DNA of 64,000 nt from Paralichthys olivaceus (taxonomy: Eukaryota > Chordata > Actinopteri > Pleuronectiformes > Paralichthyidae), in contig NC_091111.1 in NCBI RefSeq assembly GCF_024713975.1, positions 8,014,501-8,078,500 on the forward strand. The letters run 5' to 3'. The notes under the pieces are model-generated. The model was not told the origin of the DNA, searched no databases, and saw only the letters and a list, made by a program, of their open reading frames with translations. Shown here piece after piece: positions 50,566 through 62,100 of this stretch (position 1 is its first letter; the number at the start of each line of letters is the position of its first letter). The position numbers and the translations under genes are program-made.

Positions 50566-51162
50566 GCCAAATGCCAGGACCCTGACACTGAAGCAGCTTA
50601 ATGGATTTCAGCCACCATTCACCTTGACGTTAAAGTCTTTGCTTTTCCACTGGGACATGTCAAAAGGCTTATGGTAAAATGTCCAAATCCCAAAACAGCA
50701 CTGAGACTTCATATAATAATTCATAAGGCCTTGAAGAAGCTCAAGCAGGAGAAATAATTTAAAGGTGGATGCAAATGACGGAACTTCTTAAACTAATTAT
50801 ACAGCTAGAAGCCATATTTAGATGAAGATACAGTGCAGGAACCTCGAAGAAAAGCTTAGATGTAAATTAGATTGGGATGTGAAGTCACTTTAATAAGTTT
50901 AATGACCATGTTCAGAGAGAAAGATGAGCCGTATAAGTCGACAAAGTTTTCTCCAAAGTAACAGCTGAGTTATGTCACATGCTGTGGTTCTGGAACTTTG
51001 ATGATTTCCCACCTTTTCCTCTTCCACTTTTCTCAACGCTATGACATATAAAGCAACGACTGTGAGAAATCACTTTCATTTCGTTGCAATAATGGAGCCA
51101 AAACCTACAATTATTATCACACCTCTCTGTCTGATTGTCTGATATGCACATGCACACGCACA

Positions 51163-51185
51163 AGCACACACACACACACACACAC
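51163..51185. repeat. (CA)n microsatellite
   Basis: A short CA tract, 70 bp left of the GT tract at 51254. Confidence 0.9.
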
Positions 51186-51249
51186 ATAGAAACTATGGTA
51201 ACCTTGCTATTGGGATAAAGATGGAGAAGGTCATTCTCTACATATTTTG

Positions 51250-51252
<3 letters not shown>

Positions 51253-51288
<36 letters not shown>

Positions 51289-51470
51289 TCCAGGTATTAC
51301 TCATGACGTGGGGACCTAAATCTGTTTACAATGTCACATTATGGGGGCATGACATTTTAAGGTGAAGACATGTTTTAAGGTTAGGTTTAATTTAGGTTAC
51401 CATTAGGTTTAGGCTTGCGTAAGTCAATGTAAGTATGTATGAGTATGTAATGTCCCCTTGGAGTTATGGA
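51253..51470 (-). repeat. Interspersed repeat family C, copy 4 (reversed), with GT tract
   Basis: A (GT)n tract at 51254-51287 is followed by GGTCCAGGTATTACTCATGA and GTGGGGACCTAAATC, then TTAGGTT-type units. This is the reverse complement of the 15.9-kb copy, including its microsatellite end. Confidence 0.65.
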
Positions 51471-54111
51471 GACATGACTGTGTGTGTCTGAGGTCAGCAG
51501 TGGATAAGCTGACATCACCATCGTCTCCACTGAGTCGAATAAACAGCAGAGCACCAACATGTTTTGTGGCATCTCACAGTTCATCTTCAGTTATTTACTG
51601 TTGTGTCACAGTGTTTGGTTTCTCTGGATGTGAAGCAGTTGTCAGAGCGACACTGCAGAGCTGCACATGCTCTCACATCAGCTAGACAGCAGTCAAAGAT
51701 GTCTGCTCTGTGTGGACCTTTAACACACTGTCGTCCAGCATTTACTGAGGCACATGGCCTCACCAGTCTGGGAAATGATTTGAGCTTTTTAGTCCAACAT
51801 ACCAAACACAATTACTCCTGACAAACATAAAAGATCAATGATGTTCTAATTCTGCTCATCCTGTGCTAGAAAAAAAACAAACTTGATTGCTGATTACAAC
51901 ACTAACCCTTAACAGTGTGAGAAATGAAGCAATCAATCAGGAAGACTACCTCCACATCGCATTCCATCAGTAATCCAATCAGAGTTTTTCATGATCTCAA
52001 TCAGCCAATCACGTTGTTGCCAAAATCGAAAGCTGTGCTCCTCTTCCTCTTTACAGCCGTGGGTTTGATTCTGATTTGGCCCTTTGCTGCGTGTCTTCCC
52101 CCATTCTCTCTCCTCTTTTCATGCTTGTACTGCGCAATGAAGGCGAAATGGCCAAAAATATATCTAAAAAAACAAGTTGCAGGTCAGAAAAACCAAAACA
52201 ATGATTAAAAAAATCCCAACAAAGTAGAGCAGACAGGAATTGTTGGGAACAAGCGACCACCTTCATATTAATTGGTTCAAATAATTATTCATATATTAAA
52301 TGTCGGTTTGTGGAGGTTTGATGTTGTTGTCTTAAAAAATATGTGACCTCCCAGGAAGGTTGATGAATCACTGAAACAACAAAAGATGTGTTCAAACTGT
52401 AAATCTTCTGTGTGCAGGGCAGAAGAATTGTGCATAGAAACTTTAGGCTGAGTGATGTTAAACATTCCCTCTCCTCTTCAGAGGAGGCACCGCAATGGAA
52501 GCTGTCTGACGGCTATTTAATAACTGAAGTGTTATCCAAACCGCAACCCTAAAATTAGTCACCACGTTCAGTTGCCATGGAGAGTATCAGATGGGGCTTT
52601 GTCTGTGTGTCAGGGAGAAGCATAAATCCGACAGCCCTGCGATAAAAGCCGCTAGATTAGAAACAAGGGAATGTGCTGGATACATCTTTCTATCTCTCCT
52701 TTGTACTCTGCTCACTTTGTTGTTCCGTCCTTTCTCACTCCCCTCGTTCCAATTTATTTCTACTTGCTACCTGCCTAAAGGAAAAATGGACTCTTTGCCA
52801 TCGTGATATCAGCCTGCAACTCAGGTTTCCCTGTGTTGTAGTGTCCTCTAGTATGAGCCTCAAGTTACATCCATACCTCCATGTTTTGGTTTGAAAATGG
52901 CTTTTTCAAACTTTAACAATCTCTGTCCATACAAGAGCTTTGGTAAACACATATCACGTGACCACTCACATACATTTGGCATGCACGTGCTGGTGTAAAC
53001 AGGAGGGCACGCTCGCCCCGCTGGATACGGGAATTGTCGCAAGTTGCTTGTATAACATCTCGTCTCCTGCAACACTTGTTACATCTTAAAATGCAAAATT
53101 TAACTACACAGTAGCTGTTAGCAAAGAGAAAAGTGTCAGTAAAGCTTGTAATTGATTATCCACGTTGCGTTCTACAGTGGTAGCCAAGGCTAATGCTGGT
53201 TGTTTTCTTCTGAAAGGGGGTCATGTGATAGGAGCCTGACAAATCAGCAAAAGCTATGTCGTGACTGAAAAGGCCCGATCAACAAGCGGTTGTGAGTGTC
53301 TACGTCATTGATTCCAATCATCAAATTTCAACTAAAACAGAGCCAGCAGCGTATTTAAACATCTCAGTTTTAGCAGATCTAAAACCTCAGAGTAGTGTGG
53401 ACGTCTGTAGCAGAGCTTCCGTGTTTTGTATGGCTTTAGCTTCATTCCCATACACTCCTCCAACTCTTTAATTCTCCTTACTTTAAAATTCTTTTTTGCT
53501 TTCTTTCATTCTTTTTTCCTCCTCCCTTCATCCCTCTCAGAGTAAAGGTTGCATGCCATTGCCCCCTCGTGAAGGCACCATCCCACTGTAAACGAATGAG
53601 TCTGTCACACTGCAAACAATCTGCATTCATCATGTCTTATCTGCGCGGGCCTCCACAGTGGCAGTCATGATACCAGGGCAGAGAGAGTGTGTCTGGGCCC
53701 GTGGCGGGGTCAAGGTCTGCGGCTCTGGGAAATAGCACGCAAGCTCAAGGCTTATTTGGCGAGCTGGTGTTGGATTTAAGCATCAGGCTGTGGAGGAGGG
53801 GGACAGGCGGTTTGACTTATCCTTGATCCAGGATCCTGCTCTCTCTCTCTTTATTCATCCGTGGATGGTTTGCTGACCATGCATGCTTTTCCCCCAGCTA
53901 TTCCATGTCTCAGATTCACACAGCTACACTGTGTGTACATATTAACATCTGGCGGAATGATGCCATAACCAGAGTCTTAAACTTAAACATAAACAGATTT
54001 AAGTGCTTTGCTTGAGGGCTTATCATAATTAATTGTTGAGATGGGGGAGGCGAGATGGAGACAGCGCTTTTTAATCACTTTCTGTTCCATTTGGAGGATC
54101 CACAGGAGCAT

Positions 54112-54785
54112 TTACATCCATCCATCCATCATCGGTACAGCTTATCCTTTTGAGGGTCTCGTGGGGGAACTGGAGCCAATCCCAGGACAGGTCGCAAGAC
54201 ACCGCTAACACCGGAGTTAGCCTGGTGCAGCAGGCAGACAGGATATATTGTATAAATTCCACTGCAGAGATTAAGTTTTTAGCACATTTCCTTGGTTTCT
54301 TCTACATGTATGACAACACTTGTTCAGCCTGAGATATTTGCATTCTTTTTTTTTCATTTTTGGTAATGTCGCAGGTTAGAAACCTGAGCACGCCCTCTTG
54401 CTGCAGGGAATCCTGCGGTGGATCTCCTGCTTTCTTCTCACATGAGCTCACTTGGACATTATCCAGAGTTTTTACAGGGGGGCTGGAAAGAGAGTCTGGG
54501 GCCTCTCTAACAAACAACCCCACGGGATCATGTCAGGAGATTATCTAGAGTTCAGTCTTTCTTGTCTGAAAGCAGAAATATTTAGACGGTCAATTTGGAG
54601 TCTGCAATTAACCTTATCCCAATCTGTATGTTTTTGGACTGTGGGAAGAAGTCGTAGCACCTGGAGAAAACCTACACAGATACAGGAATAACATGAATAC
54701 TCCACGCAGGAGGAGCCCGACCAAACCAGGTTTCATTCCAGAAACCGCTGTGAGGCAACAACACTAACCACTGCACCACCACGCC
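54112..54785 (-). repeat. Interspersed repeat family D, copy 3 (reversed), split by a family E insertion
   Basis: Outer parts are CATCCATCCATCCATC with GGAGCCAATCCCAGGACAGG (54112-54205) and GGAGTCTGCAATTAACCTTA to ACCACTGCACCACCACG (54590-54785). The intervening roughly 380 bp does not belong to family D. Its right end, read in reverse, gives CTTTCAGACAAGAAAGACTG and AACTCTAGATAATCTCCTGA, matching family E at 31905. Confidence 0.6.
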
Positions 54786-56707
54786 TCCCAAGCATTTTCA
54801 TTTTAAATTTGAAATCACGCTGCATTGATGCTACAGATAAAGAGAAAACAAAGATAAAAGTTCTTCTGGAAGGTTTGGCATCACTACAAAAAACAGCGTG
54901 TGTGAAATAAGTGTTTACTGTTACAAATTCCAAGTTTCCACAGAGTCATAATAAGTCACACAACACTCATGAGAGGTCTTATACCAAGTTATCAGAGTCA
55001 TTACCCAAGCCAGAGACATACAAACTGTTTTCTGTAAACACAGGCGGCACCATGGGGCTTGAATTGATGAATTCTATGATATGTTTAGACTGTCAAAAAA
55101 GCCTGTCAATATCTGTGGGTTGGCTGACAGAGTTTCATTGGAGCTTATTTGATCCAATAAAGCACTGGGATCTGATGTGAATTTGGATTTCACAGATCAT
55201 TCCAGTGCTGTAATGGTGCACCAGAGGGTAACGATAGATGACAGAAATGAAACCAGAACAGCACATTTTTCTTATTCTTTAATCCACAATTCATGATGAC
55301 AATGCTGTTTCTGGGGCTCCTCTGGTATCAAACCTGTGGCTGCACTTTGGCCTTGAAACAATGATGATGATAGGAAAAGTGTTTATGAGCGTGGTGTTTG
55401 AACGATAGCGCTGGTTTGAAGGTCGGAGCCGCAGCGCTGACCGAGCAAACAGAGTCACCGACTCCACCTGCTGCCCGGCAGACCTCAGGGCTGCCTATCA
55501 CTCACCCACCCGGCGGACATCAGCACTCTGGGTGACTGGACTGCACCTCCCAGCTAGCCACTCTATCACTGCAGACAGCGCTCACGGGAGCATGGGCAGA
55601 GGGCATGTTGGAGGTTGTAGCCAAGTGCACGGCCGAAATGTAACATCTGGGGACCGGTCTGTGGGCAGCAGAGAGTTCAGGGGTCACTTGGACTTTTCTG
55701 AACGAGTGACTGGATGCGAGATGAGACTTGACAGAGGTAAAATTGTAATATGGTAATAGCTGCTGGTTTGATAATTAGGTATTCTGAGATTGATGTCCGC
55801 AGCTGACCATGAAGACACACGTGCACCAACACATATGTTTATGTTTATGCAATGAATACTATTAAACTGAGCAGGCAGCAGTTGTGGCAGCGCGCTGTCT
55901 CATTAAAATCCCATCTTGGTGTTTCTTCGTCAAGTTGCCCGTTGCTGAAACCCAAAGGCAGATGTGTGAAGAACAGAAAGAAAAGTAATCTCTCCAATAA
56001 AGTAGTCCCACAAATCAATTTTTCATTTTCCCCTATTCTGCTTCTGAGTGAATTATATATAATATCCTTGAAGTGCCAAGCAGGAGTTAATACAAGTGTG
56101 CTGCCTGTGCTGTGATTATTTCTTTTTCTGTGTGTGTATGTTTTGTTTTCATTATTCAAATCACTAAAGGGGAGTTTATCACATGCTGGGGGTGGGGGGG
56201 TGGGGGGATGTCATGCGGCCCCACACCAGGAGAATAGAATAACTACCTTCTTCTAACTAGATCAAGTTAACCTGCATTTTAATCCAATCTGGCCTTTGAT
56301 TGAGTTGTTAGCTTTGGGGGTTTAATCATGTAGTGCTCGAGAACACCTCCTTTTGTACTTGGGCTTTTTCTGCTTTCTGCTGTAATGTGATTGATTAAGT
56401 GGCACATGCAGTAACAAGTAACACAGATATTGTAATGACCACTAGAGTTGCACATACACTGGTTTCTGAGTGTAGGGTATCTGGTCATTGCATTAGTATC
56501 TATCTAAACTAAAAGTAGAACAACACATGAGTTAAAGTGATACATCTCAGAACAGTGTTTTCCATTCGATATCCCTCATTTGCATTCATCTTGTAACTTA
56601 CTGTCCTCGTGTGGCAACAGAATGCGATTCTAGTTCTAACACTGTTAGATCTAGAATTTCTGTCATTTTCGTGGTCATGTCCATTGACACATTTCTTTTT
56701 GACATTT

Positions 56708-57105
56708 TAAACTGTTTATAAAGATGGACGATGCTGCTTCACTTCCTCTCACTGTCCGGAAATGAAGCCAAAATATCCCGGATCCGAAATCTGCCATCTT
56801 GCACATTCCGAGCCGCTGTGTGTGCAGAGGATAGAACCACAGAATCGAGGTCCTGTTAATACACATGCTTGACTAATCATGAGCCAGTTTCAGTCGTCAA
56901 TAATTGAGTTTCACTCTGTTTTTATTTCATTAAATAACTAATAAAACCAAACTTACCAGAAAGATTTACACTTGAACGTACACCAGTGTGATAAGAACAA
57001 CTCAAAATGAAAGAAACCATCTTTTGACATGTATTTGACATCAAGATGCTTTGGGTTTACTTTAAGGGAGCTATTTTGTCATCCATCTTCACATAGTTGT
57101 GTACG
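56708..57105 (+). repeat. MITE-like repeat family A, copy 3
   Basis: It starts CTGTTTATAAAGATGGACGA and contains AAGCCAAAATATCCCGGATC, CTGCCATCTTGCACATTC, ATTAAATAACTAATAAAACC and CACCAGTGTGATAAGAACAA. It ends CATCCATCTTCACATAG, an imperfect inverted copy of its start, as expected for terminal inverted repeats. Confidence 0.7.
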
Positions 57106-58129
57106 ATGTGTATTATAGATAATCTCTGAGATTTTTGGTCACTATCTACAAACAATTAAACTTGTGAAGCTGCCCTTGCCTCAGCCTCCACTGCTCTGAG
57201 AGTTAAGATACTTATAATAATGCATTATTATACACGCGTGCAGACGTGTGTGGAAACTGTTCTTGCGCAGAAAATTGCTGCAGAAGCTCTGTTTGTCTAT
57301 CTGTAAAAGTCACTGCACAGCCTGGCATATATAATTAGGAAAAACACTATGATGGACAATATCTAAAAGCGGTGGCCTTTCAACCGATCTTCATTTCACA
57401 CTAAACAAGCTCCATCTGAATCTCATGTGGACCGGCTGCAGCTGTCGACAGTGAAACACACTATCCCTGCCTGATAGGGACACTGCTCCACTAATGCATA
57501 TTTAATTGTGTGAGCCATTACGATGCTGGAATATTTTAATTACATACTGTACATGCATTATACTTTCCTTGGAGGAACCTGCTCTGTGTTTAATTTGATT
57601 TTGTATAATTACTGCAAAATTAATTTTAATTGTTATATCCAATCCTAAAATGAATTGGCGTATATTTTCTGATCCCTACTGTGAGGTGACTTTTCATTCC
57701 AATTTCACACATCGCAATCTAGACTATATTTGGCCACATGAAGAAAATGGAGTCCATCTAGATCACTTTGTTTGAATAAAAGGCTGAGGACAGTAAGTAC
57801 ACTATTAACCCACATTTTCAGCAGAATGTAGCTGTAGCGGAAATCTCATTACTGTGGGGTGAAGTTGCTCTCTGCAGTGAGAGGATTTGAATGCAAAAGA
57901 CGGAGCTCTTCACGTTTTTGTTTTCCCAACGACAGGCAGCAGTTTCTCCATCCAGACTTTGTCGAGAACATTACGGGTGTCACAGTAGCCGGGACATCTG
58001 CCACATTTATTACAGCTGGTTGCCTATTTCCGTTCTAAATGACACAGGCACCTGTGTCTCTGCCACTTTCCATGACATTTCCCACGTTAGAAAATGAAAT
58101 ACGCGTCCCTATCTCGCTCTCCCTGTCCC

Positions 58130-58460
58130 TCCGTCTCTCATCCTCAACCGATGGCTTGTGTTGTCCGAGTGGATCCGGTGGGTTCTGCCGGGTAGAGATG
58201 AGCTTCCCCTATTCGAAAATCAGGAGACACAGCCGCCTCATAATTAGATTTGCTTTCTGTGTGGCGCCAGTCCCTTCAATCTAATCTATTTATGCATTCC
58301 CTCTTTCAGGCCTCATTGAGATTCTATCGCCTTGTATTTGTACCCTGCCTGTCAAAACAGCCTTCTTTTCTTCACAATTTTGGGCTCATTTCACTGGCGG
58401 AGATGGGCGATGATTGCCCGCTGGTCTCATCTCAAATGCAATGTGCTGGAACTTAAGAGG
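58130..58460. other. Candidate conserved noncoding element 3
   Basis: A repeat-free stretch of balanced composition containing CTCATAATTAGATTTGC and CAATCTAATCTATTTATGC, with no recognised protein in any frame. Weak support. Confidence 0.22.
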
Positions 58461-58684
58461 CTTCTCTTCTCTCTTTAAAAGGTGTTTGTGTGTGTGAGTG
58501 TGTGCATGTTAGTTTAGCAGGATGACACATGCGTGGCAGTGGGATGTGTTTATGTTTTTGTGTATGTGCGCTTGTCCCTCCGTCCCTATAGTATCAATAT
58601 GGGAATCAATAAATACTCTCCATGCATGAGTGTGTGTGAGGCAGAAGTATGGGTTGTGGAGAGCAAGGGGGGGTGGGGGTGGGG

Positions 58685-58905
58685 TGTTAAAGTAAGATTA
58701 ACTTTATTGATCCCTTGAGGGGGAATTGGTTATTGTAGGAGCAAACAATAAGCCAAGGATGAAAATGCAATAAAGTGAACATGAAGATGTGTGCCATCGT
58801 ACCGGAATAGATCTTCTCTTCTGGGCTGAGATGAATTTCTCCAATCACAGATTCAGGAAATGTGCACTGCTCTCTCCTGCACGTTTCCCCAAAGATGGAA
58901 TACAC
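58685..58905 (-). repeat. LINE-like 3' tail 4 (reversed)
   Basis: AAGATTAACTTTATTGATCC and CTTGAGGGGGAATTGG form the reversed 3' end of a teleost non-LTR element (an ACTTTATTGATCC-type start is characteristic). Confidence 0.5.
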
Positions 58906-59757
58906 TAGTTTACTTTTCTTGCTATTTGAAATTAAAGTGGGACTGTGTATATTACAAATATAGGCAAACTGTTTGATGAAATATCGTATAGTGCAGAAAG
59001 TAAAGAGTCAAAAATCAGCTAAATGTCGAATATACGGCAAAGTTTGCAGACACTTGTTAATACCAGTCTCATTATAAAGCAGACTTATAAGTTCCAAAGT
59101 CGATGCTGTCAGTTTGGGGCTGTGCAAATGGAAAGTGATTAATCATAAGGGTGCGTAGTTATCTATTTGCATTATCTAATTTACTAGTGGAAGCAGCAGA
59201 GTCTGTGTGTAAAGATAAATGGCTGTGTGTCTTGTGTGTAGCTGCGTGCTTCACTGGCTATGTGTGTTATTTGTTCGCATGAAAGGGAAAGAGCCTCACG
59301 GTAAATAGGATGCAGGTGACTTGAGGCGCTCACTTCGCGTCTGTCAGCGATGAGACCCGTCTCACTTTGTTGCCAATCCTATCATCGTGAATGGCAACAT
59401 CCCCAGAAGGTCACGGCAAAGCCTGAGTACATCTGAACAATGAATTACCTCGATAACAACAATGAACGCCACTCCCGACAAGTCGCTCGCTATTTTGCCA
59501 TTGTCCAGCTGACACTTTCTTCAGACTGGCATCGGTCCACTCTCGAACCAAATCAGACATTGTGGTGAAGCCACCTGTGTTGAAGGACGTTGAAAAGTAA
59601 CTAACAGAAGATCACAGAACAACTGGAGGATTCACGCATCCGGCACTTGACAAAGATTTTTTGAGAATAAAAATGTGTTTTTACAAAAGGCTTCCAACAA
59701 CATATTGATCAAATACAACACAGAGGTTCAGCAGTTATTTTCAGAAGTATATGTCAG

Positions 59758-60120
59758 AACCATAGAGATGACAACACATCTCCACAAGCTCCCACGATCC
59801 AGAAATAAAGCTAAAATATCCTGGATATGAACGCGGCCATCTTGCACATTCTTATAGCATCGAATAATTTATCAAAAACAAACTTACCTGAAAGATTAAC
59901 ACTTGAACAAACACCAGTGTAATAAGAACTACCCAAAAGACCAAATAAACCATATTTGGGAAAGACTTATTTTCGAATTTTAGGTTGGCTAATGTCCGAT
60001 TCACTAACATAGAGGAGGCTAATATACAAACTATGCAGCAGAATAAATACTTAGTTATTTGCTGCTATAAATACGGGGTGAAACATCATGATTGACAGCT
60101 GAGACGTGTTTGGACGGTAC
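59758..60120. repeat. MITE-like repeat family A, copy 4, compound
   Basis: 59758-60020 runs in the same direction as copies 2 and 3 (AAGCTAAAATATCCTGGATA, GCGGCCATCTTGCACATTC, CACCAGTGTAATAAGAACTA). 60040-60120 then resembles the reversed copy 1 (GCTATAAATACGGGGTGAAA, CATCATGATTGACAGCTGAG). Confidence 0.6.
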
Positions 60121-60939
60121 TTTATTGAACTTTTATTTTTTCTCTGATGATCTTGTGCTTTCTGAGAATATTAATTCGTGACACTTAACCAAAATAACCA
60201 GCACTTACATCACAAGATACATAACCAACAACCACATTGGAGGAGTACGACTAGAGAAAAGCACAAGACGAACATCCTGTGTCTAAAAGTGAAAAAAAAA
60301 AACAGGTCGATGGTGGAAAAAAAATGAAGCATCCTTTAGCAGCTATATGCTAACTATATGCCAATTGCCTGCGTTGAGTAAAAGACTCGAATGACAGTCT
60401 TGCTCCTGAGCTGCTTGTTTCCTGTGTGCATTCAGCTCTCTTGGGCATGTAATGCAGCTCCGCTTCCTGAGAGCTGCAGCTACCAGCAGCACTGTTCAGC
60501 TGGTGACACCATTCCAGTGAGTGATGGTCTGTCTGACAGGGGCTTCTGTCACCGCTCGCGAGAGGAGTCAACCAACTGAGCAGTCTCTCAGCCACCGAGG
60601 AGCTCTGCCTGTTGCCAGAGGGATAAACACTGGTTGGTTTTAATTTGACTCTGTCTAGTTGAGCATGTGTCGGCTGAACCACTTGATTGTGGTCTCCGAA
60701 GCGTTTCAGCCCACTATTGACAAGTATTCACATCCTGTTATCTAACTGTGAGGGATTGTGTGGCTCTCACTACACTTTTGTGCTCTGACTTGTTTGTGCT
60801 AGTGCAGTGGCCTTTCTAAGCGTGTCTGTGTGGAATGGGCTGTTTGCTTGGCCTGTGTTAATGTGGGCTTCAGCTTTCTGTCTGAAACTGAATCGTGAAA
60901 AATACACGTGTATTATAATTTGAAGAGTACGCCACAGAG

Positions 60940-61080
60940 CTACTTGAGAACTGTTTTTATTTATTACTCTTTATTGTTGTGAGCTGGATGTTGAGCTTTA
61001 AATATCCAGTCTATGGTGCAGAGTGAAGTTTGTGTTCATCCTGGTTTGTCTGCAATAAAGCCATCGTGCGTCCATGATTA
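60940..61080 (-). repeat. Dispersed repeat family B, copy 3 (reversed)
   Basis: The minus strand reads GCTTTATTGCAGACAAACCA, GGATGAACACAAACTTCACT and CTGCACCATAGACTGG, matching copies at 14740 and 37570. Confidence 0.6.
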
Positions 61081-61779
61081 ACCAGATTCTGTTAGGCTGT
61101 ACTGATTTATACTGAATTTATTTCATTACTGTTCACTTGTGACTCATACATTTTTTTTAAAGATTTACTTAAAAGTGCATCACTTTTAAAAATAAAAGCT
61201 CAGTAATTCATCTCCATATAAAGCATTGGAGTGACAAAACAAACATGCTTTAAATGACTAAAGTTGTTGTTGCCATGGCGGGGATCAGCACATGCAACAC
61301 CATGTCTATGTTGGTCTGATTTGGTTTCTCAACATAAGCAAATTATCAAAATGATCTGGCGTCAATTCAGGTTAATTCTGACCTGTGGTTTGACTCAGTT
61401 GCCGCCCACTGCTGCAGTTTATCTGAGGCACATTCAGCTCAAGCCACAGACACTCTTCAGCACACTGCCACTGACTACTACAAAGCAGTGGCCTGTCTAT
61501 TCAATTTGAATTAATATTGAACGTATTGCATTTCCAAATCGCACCAAATTCGACACTGCTCTTCCCTGGAACATTAACAATACAAATGCCAGGTGTGAAG
61601 CCAACAAGATGAATGATTCATGAGATAGATTCATGGTTCTAGATACAGACAGACATTTGTGGAATGAGTGGGCATAGATTAAGTGTTTGTCTCTCACATA
61701 TGACAAAAACATCTCATCTGACCGTTTAATTGGGTTTCCACAGACATTCAATAAATGCTCCAGTGTGTGTAGCCGAGTT

Positions 61780-62100
61780 TGCATCACCGCTGTGACAAAC
61801 CCGAAGCTCGCGGGAGGCACCTTGAACTTACACCTCACGATACTTTGCAAATAAGATTAGAGCAATTTAATTAGGCAGAAAGCCGCAGTAATAAAGCCAT
61901 TAAATTAGTCACTGGTGCAGGGCAACAGCAGCAAGGAATCCCACTAATTAACCTGTGTCTCTTAGACTGTTGCAGCCCAGCTTGTCATAATGACAACGAC
62001 TTGATGCTGCAACGACCTGAATGTCCTGACCTTGTCCAAAGCACTTAAATTCCCATCAAGCAGCAAAATTGGCAGAGTTCATTAGTATAAATATACAAAG
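61780..62100. other. Candidate conserved noncoding element 4
   Basis: A repeat-free stretch with an octamer-like TTTGCAAAT (61844-61852) and homeodomain cores CAATTTAATTAGG, CCATTAAATTAG and CCACTAATTAACC within 110 bp. No coding capacity. This clustering is what vertebrate developmental enhancers often look like, but conservation is not visible from a single sequence. Confidence 0.28.

Noticed and set aside
55380-55756. GC-richer patch with a 74-codon frame, considered as an exon or promoter
   Set aside because: No protein similarity, and no flanking splice sites that link it to a known gene.
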